From the NCBI RefSeq assembly GCF_017894365.1, contig NZ_CP059467.1:2232001-2296000 (forward strand): 64,000 nt of DNA, read 5' to 3'. Positions 58,933 to 64,000 of this stretch are shown piece by piece. The stretch comes from Aromatoleum bremense. GTDB lineage: Bacteria; Pseudomonadota; Gammaproteobacteria; Burkholderiales; Rhodocyclaceae. Numbering within the stretch: position 1 is the stretch's first letter; every line of letters starts with the position of its first letter. The notes beneath the pieces were generated by a model. That model was not told the DNA's origin, made no database searches, and saw only the letters and a program-made list of their open reading frames with translations. A program made the translations under genes and the position numbers.

Positions 58933-60018
58933 ATGGCCGGCATCGAAACCCGGAGAGCCTGTGCGATGAATTCCGGCAACATGGCTGGCGCAGCGGAAGG
59001 AAGATCGCGCGCCGCGACGGGCGAAGGACAGCCGGCGCTGCCGCGCATCGTGCTGCTCGGCACCGGCGGCACGATCGCGGCGGTGGCGAGCGATGCGACG
59101 CAGCTCCACGACTACACCGTCGGCGCGACCACCGACGAACTGCTCGCCGCCGTGCCGCAACTGCGGGCGCTCGCCGAGGTCCGCGGCGAACAGCTCGCCA
59201 ATGTCGACAGCCGCGACATCGACAATGCGCTGCTGCTGAAGATCGCCCGCCGCGTCGACGCGCTGCTCGCGCAGCCCGATGTCGACGGCATCGTCATCAC
59301 GCACGGCACCGACACGCTCGAGGAGACGGCGTATTTTCTCAACCTCGTGCTGAGGAGCGCGAAGCCGGTCGTGCTCGCCGGCGCGATGCGTCCGGCGACC
59401 GCGCTGAGCGCCGACGGGCCGCTGAACCTGTACAACGCTTTTCTCGTCGCCACCTGCGCGGCGGCGCACGGCAAGGGCGTGCTGGTGATGATGAACGACC
59501 GCATCGGCGCCGCGCGCTTCGTGACCAAGGCGGCCACCACCGTGCCTGACGCGTTTCGCGCGTTCGAGCAGGGCAACCTCGGCGAAGTCGCCGCGGGCAA
59601 GGTTCATTTCTTCACCGCGCCGTTGTGCCGGCACACCGTCGACAGCGAGTTCTCGCTCGCCGCGATCGGCGAGCTGCCGCACGTCGACATCCTCTACGAC
59701 CACCAGGGCGCGGGGCTGCACCACTATCGCGCCGCGATTTCCGCCGGCGCGCGCGGCATCGTCGTTGCCGGCTGCGGCAACGGTGGCCTGTCGCCGGCGG
59801 CGCGTGCCGGCGCCGAAGAGGCGGCACGCCACAGCGTCGCGGTCGTGCGCTCGAGCCGGGTCGGACAGGGCGTGGTCACGGCGTCGGCCGACGACGCGGT
59901 GCTCGGCACCGTCGCGGCGAACTCGCTGAATCCGCACAAGGCCCGCATTCTGCTGATGCTCGCGCTCGGCCGTTCGCGCGACGCCGGCGAGCTGCAGTGC
60001 TGCTTCGACCAGTACTGA
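58933..60018 (+). CDS. L-asparaginase
   Basis: A 361-residue asparaginase/glutaminase-family enzyme. LLGTGGTIAAVAS holds the first catalytic Thr, ITHGTDTLEETAYF the second Thr-Asp pair, and AGAMRPATALSADGPLNL is also diagnostic. The N-terminal 33 residues are an extension without a signal peptide, so the enzyme is probably cytoplasmic despite type II-like sequence. It deamidates asparagine to aspartate and ammonia. ATG at 58933 with GGAGGG. It converges on the symporter gene with a 24-bp gap. Confidence 0.9.
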   Translation: MAGIETRRACAMNSGNMAGAAEGRSRAATGEGQPALPRIVLLGTGGTIAAVASDATQLHDYTVGATTDELLAAVPQLRALAEVRGEQLANVDSRDIDNALLLKIARRVDALLAQPDVDGIVITHGTDTLEETAYFLNLVLRSAKPVVLAGAMRPATALSADGPLNLYNAFLVATCAAAHGKGVLVMMNDRIGAARFVTKAATTVPDAFRAFEQGNLGEVAAGKVHFFTAPLCRHTVDSEFSLAAIGELPHVDILYDHQGAGLHHYRAAISAGARGIVVAGCGNGGLSPAARAGAEEAARHSVAVVRSSRVGQGVVTASADDAVLGTVAANSLNPHKARILLMLALGRSRDAGELQCCFDQY

Positions 60019-60042
60019 ACCGGGCGCCGCGTGCGGCGGCGC

Positions 60043-61509
60043 TCAGCGCCCCGCGTGCGGCTGGTGCTGCGTCTGCAGGTGGGCGGCGACGTGGCCGTGG
60101 ACGGGCTTGACCAGCGTCTGCGGCAGCAGCGAACCGGCGATCATGCCGACGATGCCCGCGAGCATGCCGGCGAAATGCGGCGGGACGTCGGCGTCGGGGG
60201 CGGCGATCTCGAGCAGCACCCAGACGACGAGGCCGGCCAGGATCGACACCAGCGCGCCCTGCGTGCTGGCGCGCTTCCAGTACAGGCCGAACGCGAGCGG
60301 CACGAAGGCGGTCGCGAGCGTGACCTTGTAGGCGTTCTCGACCATGCCGTGGATCGTCTCCTCGGTGTACGTCGCATACCACGTGATCAGCAGCGCGAAC
60401 GCGACGACGACGAGCCGCGTGAGCAGCAGGAACTGGCGATCGTCGAGGTGGCGGAACGTGCCGCGCAGGATGTTCTCGGAGAAGGTCACCGAGGGTGCGA
60501 GCAGCGTGCCCGAAGCGGTGCTCATAATCGCCGACAGCAGCGCGCCGAAGAACATCACCTGCGCGAACAGCGGAGTGTGCGCGAGAATCAGCTGCGGCAG
60601 GACGTGCTGGCTGTCGCTTTGCTGGTAGCGGGCGACCAGTTCGGGGTCGATCAGCGTCGCCGAGTACGCGATGAACAACGGCACGAACGCGAAGAGAAAG
60701 TAGCCGGAGCCGCCGAGCAGCGTGCCGCGCACGGCGATCTTCTCGTCGCGCGCCGAGTTCAGCCGCTGGAACACGTCCTGCTGCGGGATCGAGCCGAAAC
60801 CCATCGTCAGGATACCGGCGAGGAAGGCGATGATGTCGGCCGGGTCGAGCGCGGGCAGGAAGTTCAGCTTGCCGGCGGCGCTCGCGTGGCTGACGACCGT
60901 GCCGACGCCGCCGGCCATGTCGCCGACCAGCCAGGCGATGTAGAACAGCCCGGCGATGATCACGATCATCTGCATGAAGTCGGTCAGCGCCACCGACCAC
61001 ATGCCGCCGAACAGCGTATACCCCAGCACCACCGCGGCGCCGATCATCATGCCGGCCTCGTTCGAGATCGCGCCGTCGGAGAGGGTGTTGAACACCAGGC
61101 CGAGCGCGGTGATCTGTGCCGCGACCCAGCCGAGGTAGGAGACGACGATCGCGATCGAACACAGCACCTCGACGGTGCGCCCGTAGCGCAAGCGGTAGTA
61201 GTCGCCGAGCGTCAGCAGGTTCATGCGGTACAGCGGGCGCGCGAAGAACAGGCCGACGAGGATCAGGCACAGCGACGCGCCGAACGGATCGGACCACAGC
61301 CCGCGCAGGCCTTCGTCGATGAACGTCGCGGAAATGCCTAGCACGGTTTCCGAGCCGAACCACGTCGCGAACACCGTCGCGGTGACGATGTACAGCGGCA
61401 GGTGGCGCCCGGCCGCGACGTAGTCGGTGGTGTTCTTGACGTGCGTCGCCGCGTACAGCCCGACGCCGATCGAAACCAGCAGGTAAGCGATGACGAAGCC
61501 GATCAGCAT
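60043..61509 (-). CDS. sodium:solute symporter family protein
   Basis: A 488-residue SSS transporter with about 13 helices. DYVAAGRHLPLYIVTATVFATWFGSET and LGYTLFGGMWSVALTDFMQM are typical, as is GFGSIPQQDVFQRLNSA. The substrate cannot be read from sequence; the gene lies just downstream of the arginase-OAT fusion, so an amino acid is possible. A His-rich C-terminal tail (HGHVAAHLQTQHQPHAG) is noted. The start at 61509 has GGAAGA upstream. A palindrome and a short tandem repeat precede it. Confidence 0.85.
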   Translation of the reverse strand: MLIGFVIAYLLVSIGVGLYAATHVKNTTDYVAAGRHLPLYIVTATVFATWFGSETVLGISATFIDEGLRGLWSDPFGASLCLILVGLFFARPLYRMNLLTLGDYYRLRYGRTVEVLCSIAIVVSYLGWVAAQITALGLVFNTLSDGAISNEAGMMIGAAVVLGYTLFGGMWSVALTDFMQMIVIIAGLFYIAWLVGDMAGGVGTVVSHASAAGKLNFLPALDPADIIAFLAGILTMGFGSIPQQDVFQRLNSARDEKIAVRGTLLGGSGYFLFAFVPLFIAYSATLIDPELVARYQQSDSQHVLPQLILAHTPLFAQVMFFGALLSAIMSTASGTLLAPSVTFSENILRGTFRHLDDRQFLLLTRLVVVAFALLITWYATYTEETIHGMVENAYKVTLATAFVPLAFGLYWKRASTQGALVSILAGLVVWVLLEIAAPDADVPPHFAGMLAGIVGMIAGSLLPQTLVKPVHGHVAAHLQTQHQPHAGR

Positions 61510-61554
61510 GGGCGGGTTCTTCCGGGGACGTGGATTGAGCGGGCCGAAGTTTAA

Positions 61555-61573
61555 CGCAACGAATTTCGTTGCG
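61555..61573. promoter_or_regulatory. 9-bp-arm palindrome upstream of the symporter
   Basis: CGCAACGAA and TTCGTTGCG are separated by one T, 46 bp before the symporter start. The size and symmetry suggest a dimeric regulator site. A weaker inverted repeat CGAATC/GATTCG lies 10-30 bp further upstream. Confidence 0.5.
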
Positions 61574-61648
61574 GGGGCCGCCCGAATCGATCCGGATTCG
61601 CGTCCGATCGTGCCGACGAACGGGCCGACGATTGTGCCAAATTTCGTC

Positions 61649-61673
61649 GTCCCGTCCCGTCCCGTCCCGTCCC
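61649..61673. repeat. GTCCC tandem repeat, five units
   Basis: Five exact 5-bp units between the arginase-OAT gene (stop 61696) and the symporter. The unit is not a multiple of three and lies 140-165 bp upstream of the symporter start. It could change promoter spacing if copy number varies. Confidence 0.8.
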
Positions 61674-61695
61674 GGAGTGCGGAAGCGCGCTGCGC

Positions 61696-63852
61696 TCAGC
61701 CGTGCAACGGCCCGTGCTCGCGGCGGCGGCTCGCAGTCGCGAGCGTGTCGAGGATCACGTCGATCCCCGCGTCGAGCACGCTGTCGTCGATCACCAGCGG
61801 CGGCGCGAAGCGCAGCACCGTGTGGTGCGTGTCCTTCGTCGCGATGCCGCGCGCGAGCAGCAGTTCGGCACCGGTCGCGGCGTCGAGGATGCGCGGATCG
61901 AGCTCGATGCCGACCAGCAGACCGCGGCCGCGCACTGCCGTCACGCACGACGGCGCACCGTCGGCGAGCCGCCGCATCAGGTGTTCGCCGAGACGCGCGG
62001 CGTTTTCCCACGGCCGCGTTTCCTCAAGCAGATCGAGGACTTCCAGCGCGACGGCGGCGCCGAGCGGATTGCCGCCGAACGTCGAGCCGTGGTCGCCGGG
62101 GTGGAACACGTCCATGACTCGCGCGTCGGCGAGGAACGCCGACACCGGCAGCAGGCCGCCGCCGAGCGCCTTGCCGAGGATCAGCCCGTCCGGATGCACG
62201 CCTTCGTGCTCGCACGCGAGCAGCCGGCCGGTGCGCCCGAGCCCGGTCTGCACTTCATCGACGATCAAGAGCACGTCGCGCCGGCGGCAGATCTCGGCGC
62301 AGCGAGCCAGATAGCCGTCGGGCGGCACGATGATGCCGCCTTCGCCCTGGACCGCCTCGACGAGGAAGGCCGCGGTGTCCGGCGTGATCGCCGCTTCGAG
62401 CGCGTCGGCGTCGCCGTACGGGATCAGCTTGAAGCCGGGCGGGAACGGCCCGAAGCCGTCGCGGTACTGCGCCTCCGACGACATGCCGACGATCGCGGTC
62501 GAACGGCCGTGGAAGTTGCCCTGGCAGGCAATAATTTCGGCGCGGTCCGCAGCGACGCCCTTGACCTTGTACGCCCACTTGCGCGCCGCCTTGAGCGCGG
62601 TTTCGACGGCTTCTAGGCCGGTGTTGACGGGCAGCGCCCGCTCGAAGCCGAACAGCGCGCACAGCCGCTCGAGCAGCAGCGGCAGGCGGTCGTTCGAGTA
62701 CGCACGCGAGGTCAGCGCGAGGCGCTGCGCCTGGTCGTTGAGCGCGCGCAGCAGGCGCGGGTGGGCGTGACCGAAGCTCACCGCCGAATACGCGCTCATC
62801 ATGTCGAGGTAGCGCCGCCCCTCGACGTCCCACAGCCACACGCCATTGCCGCGATGGAACACCACCGGCAGCGGCGCGTAGTTGTGCGCGCCGAAATGCT
62901 GTTCCTTGGCGCGCAGCAGCGCAGTGCCCGGGCCGAGCGCGGCGCCGGCGAATTCGGCGATCCAGCCGGCGCCCGCGCCGAGCGGATCGAGTTCGGGCAC
63001 GTATTCGACGATCTCGAATGCCGCGAAGTCGGGGCACGCGCGCAGCGCGAGCAGCGCGTCGGAAAGCTCGTCGGCCGCGAGACCGCCGCTTTCGAGACAT
63101 GTCACCGCCGGAAAGATCGCCGGATCGAGCGCGTCGAGATCGAGCGTGACGCCGAACGCAGCGGTGTTGCGCCGCACGACGCCGAGCGCGTCGGAGAATA
63201 CCGCCGACAGCCCCCGCTCGCGGATCGTCGCCATGTCGAAGATCGTCACGCCGAGCCGCTGCAGGCGCTCGAACTCTTCCGGTTCCCACGAGCGCGCGCC
63301 GATGATGCAGACGTTGCGCGGGTCGAGGCGCGGGCCGGGGATGCCGGTCAGCAGCGGATCGCCTTCGCCGAGCACTGCCGCGAGCGGCATGCCGTGGATG
63401 TTGCCGGAATGGGTGCTGGCGTCGGTGTGGCTGTCGAGGTGGGCGTCGATCCAGATCAGCCCGAGCGTGCCGCGCGCCGCGACGCGGCTGGCGATCGCCG
63501 GCCAGGTGCCGACCGCGATCGCATGGTCGCCGCCGAGGATCAGCGGGAAGCGCGCCGGGTCGAGCGCGGCGAGTTGGTCGGCGACGCTGCGTGCCAGGTC
63601 GCCGACGCTCTTCAGGCGTTCCTCCATCGACGCGCCCGGCGCCGCTGAGTCGTGCGGCAGCAGCGTTTGCTCCCATGTTGCGGTGATGCCGAGGCCGCGC
63701 AGCCGCGCGACGAGGCCGGACGCCTGCAGCGCCGCGGGGCCCGCGTCGGGGCCGCTTGCGGGCGCGCCAAGCGCCGACGCGACGCCGAGGATGCTGACAG
63801 CGGCATGCGTCGCGGAATCGTTCGAGATATGAAGCGGGGCTGAATGCGTCAT
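61696..63852 (-). CDS. arginase-ornithine aminotransferase fusion
   Basis: A 718-residue two-domain protein. Residues 1-310 form an arginase/ureohydrolase domain: LILGGDH (His110), WIDAHLDSHTD (Asp136, His138, Asp140), SGNIHGMP, and LDLDALDP (Asp238, Asp240) supply the manganese ligands. Residues 315-718 form a class III aminotransferase of the ornithine type: HFGAHNYAPLPVVFHRGNGVW, VNTGLEAVETALKAARKW, VDEVQTGLGRTG, and PLP-binding Lys561 in LILGKALGGG. The pair would convert arginine to ornithine plus urea, then ornithine to glutamate-5-semialdehyde. In the arginase part the Asn that follows DxHxDx in classical arginases is His142. ATG at 63852 has GGAGG. The two activities are normally separate genes (rocF, rocD). 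Confidence 0.9.
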   Translation of the reverse strand: MTHSAPLHISNDSATHAAVSILGVASALGAPASGPDAGPAALQASGLVARLRGLGITATWEQTLLPHDSAAPGASMEERLKSVGDLARSVADQLAALDPARFPLILGGDHAIAVGTWPAIASRVAARGTLGLIWIDAHLDSHTDASTHSGNIHGMPLAAVLGEGDPLLTGIPGPRLDPRNVCIIGARSWEPEEFERLQRLGVTIFDMATIRERGLSAVFSDALGVVRRNTAAFGVTLDLDALDPAIFPAVTCLESGGLAADELSDALLALRACPDFAAFEIVEYVPELDPLGAGAGWIAEFAGAALGPGTALLRAKEQHFGAHNYAPLPVVFHRGNGVWLWDVEGRRYLDMMSAYSAVSFGHAHPRLLRALNDQAQRLALTSRAYSNDRLPLLLERLCALFGFERALPVNTGLEAVETALKAARKWAYKVKGVAADRAEIIACQGNFHGRSTAIVGMSSEAQYRDGFGPFPPGFKLIPYGDADALEAAITPDTAAFLVEAVQGEGGIIVPPDGYLARCAEICRRRDVLLIVDEVQTGLGRTGRLLACEHEGVHPDGLILGKALGGGLLPVSAFLADARVMDVFHPGDHGSTFGGNPLGAAVALEVLDLLEETRPWENAARLGEHLMRRLADGAPSCVTAVRGRGLLVGIELDPRILDAATGAELLLARGIATKDTHHTVLRFAPPLVIDDSVLDAGIDVILDTLATASRRREHGPLHG

Positions 63853-64000
63853 GACATCCTCCCAGGCCGCAGCTGCGGACGAACAAGTCAAAATGCTTGA
63901 CGGTTCGACGTGGGCGACAGGGATTCGTTCAGCCGCCGCAACGCGTGGCGCCGCGTCGACTGCGCCCGGGCTCCCGGCGCGGCCGCTCAGGCGAAGCCGC
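63853..64000. other. upstream region of the arginase-OAT gene, window end
   Basis: 148 bp to the window edge. No gene start is seen, and no complete regulatory motif could be assigned; the promoter of the fusion gene presumably lies here. Confidence 0.3.

Noticed and set aside
59876..62011. 711-codon minus-strand frame across the symporter
   Set aside because: Out of frame with the SSS protein and Arg-rich throughout; a shadow of the symporter gene.

Overview
The window (GC-rich, about two-thirds G+C, tightly packed, many ATGA stop/start overlaps) reads as the chromosome of a facultatively anaerobic, aromatic-degrading betaproteobacterium of the Rhodocyclales, most like Aromatoleum/Azoarcus/Thauera. 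The signs are a paaN-type aerobic phenylacetate cluster, a 4-hydroxybenzoyl-CoA reductase (hcrCAB, anaerobic aromatics), O2-independent ubiquinone genes (ubiUVT), an ethylbenzene-dehydrogenase-type haem protein and betaproteobacterial housekeeping blocks. The assignment is inferred from gene content only. No tRNA, rRNA, insertion sequence, phage or CRISPR array was seen.

1-11.9 kb: a metal-resistance block. A frameshifted methyltransferase fragment and a frameshifted ynfA lie beside cadR (MerR family), whose 19-bp-spacer promoter faces a Met-rich exported protein and a Cd/Zn/Pb P-type ATPase. Next is czcI-czcC-czcB-PII-like-czcA, a three-part RND efflux pump with a PII-family protein inside the operon, then a mini-ORF and an ankyrin protein.

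12-33 kb: an OpgB/LTA-synthase-like sulfatase-fold enzyme, acetate symporter actP with its DUF485 partner, and the aerobic phenylacetate regulon. paaN-paaY-cupin is transcribed divergently from paaG-H-I-K-A-B-C-D-E-R, followed by a branched-chain-type ABC transporter (binding protein, permease, fused permease-ATPase, ATPase) that probably imports the aromatic acid. The divergent control region carries a TetR-type palindrome (probable PaaR operator) and an FNR/DNR-like box, suggesting both CoA-ester induction and oxygen control.

33-51 kb: an old-yellow-enzyme reductase, HU, RhlE helicase, the riboflavin block ribE-ribBA-ribH-nusB (with a degenerate GTP cyclohydrolase II half), dsbD-cutA, uspA, terC, DUF1992, a deleted EB_dh-type haem protein gene, a NodIJ-type ABC exporter, a GST, a hydrolase, a ferredoxin and a VanZ-like membrane protein.

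49.7-58.6 kb: an anaerobic-metabolism block. ubiUVT has an FNR-type box placed as in a class II FNR promoter. A tungstate-binding protein gene (tupA, without visible tupBC) lies opposite a ModE/LysR-like regulator, and hcrCAB lies behind a 16-bp palindromic operator.

58.9-64 kb: an asparaginase converges on a sodium:solute symporter, preceded by a gene encoding arginase fused in frame to ornithine aminotransferase. This fusion is the most unusual protein in the window and would channel arginine nitrogen to glutamate semialdehyde in one polypeptide.
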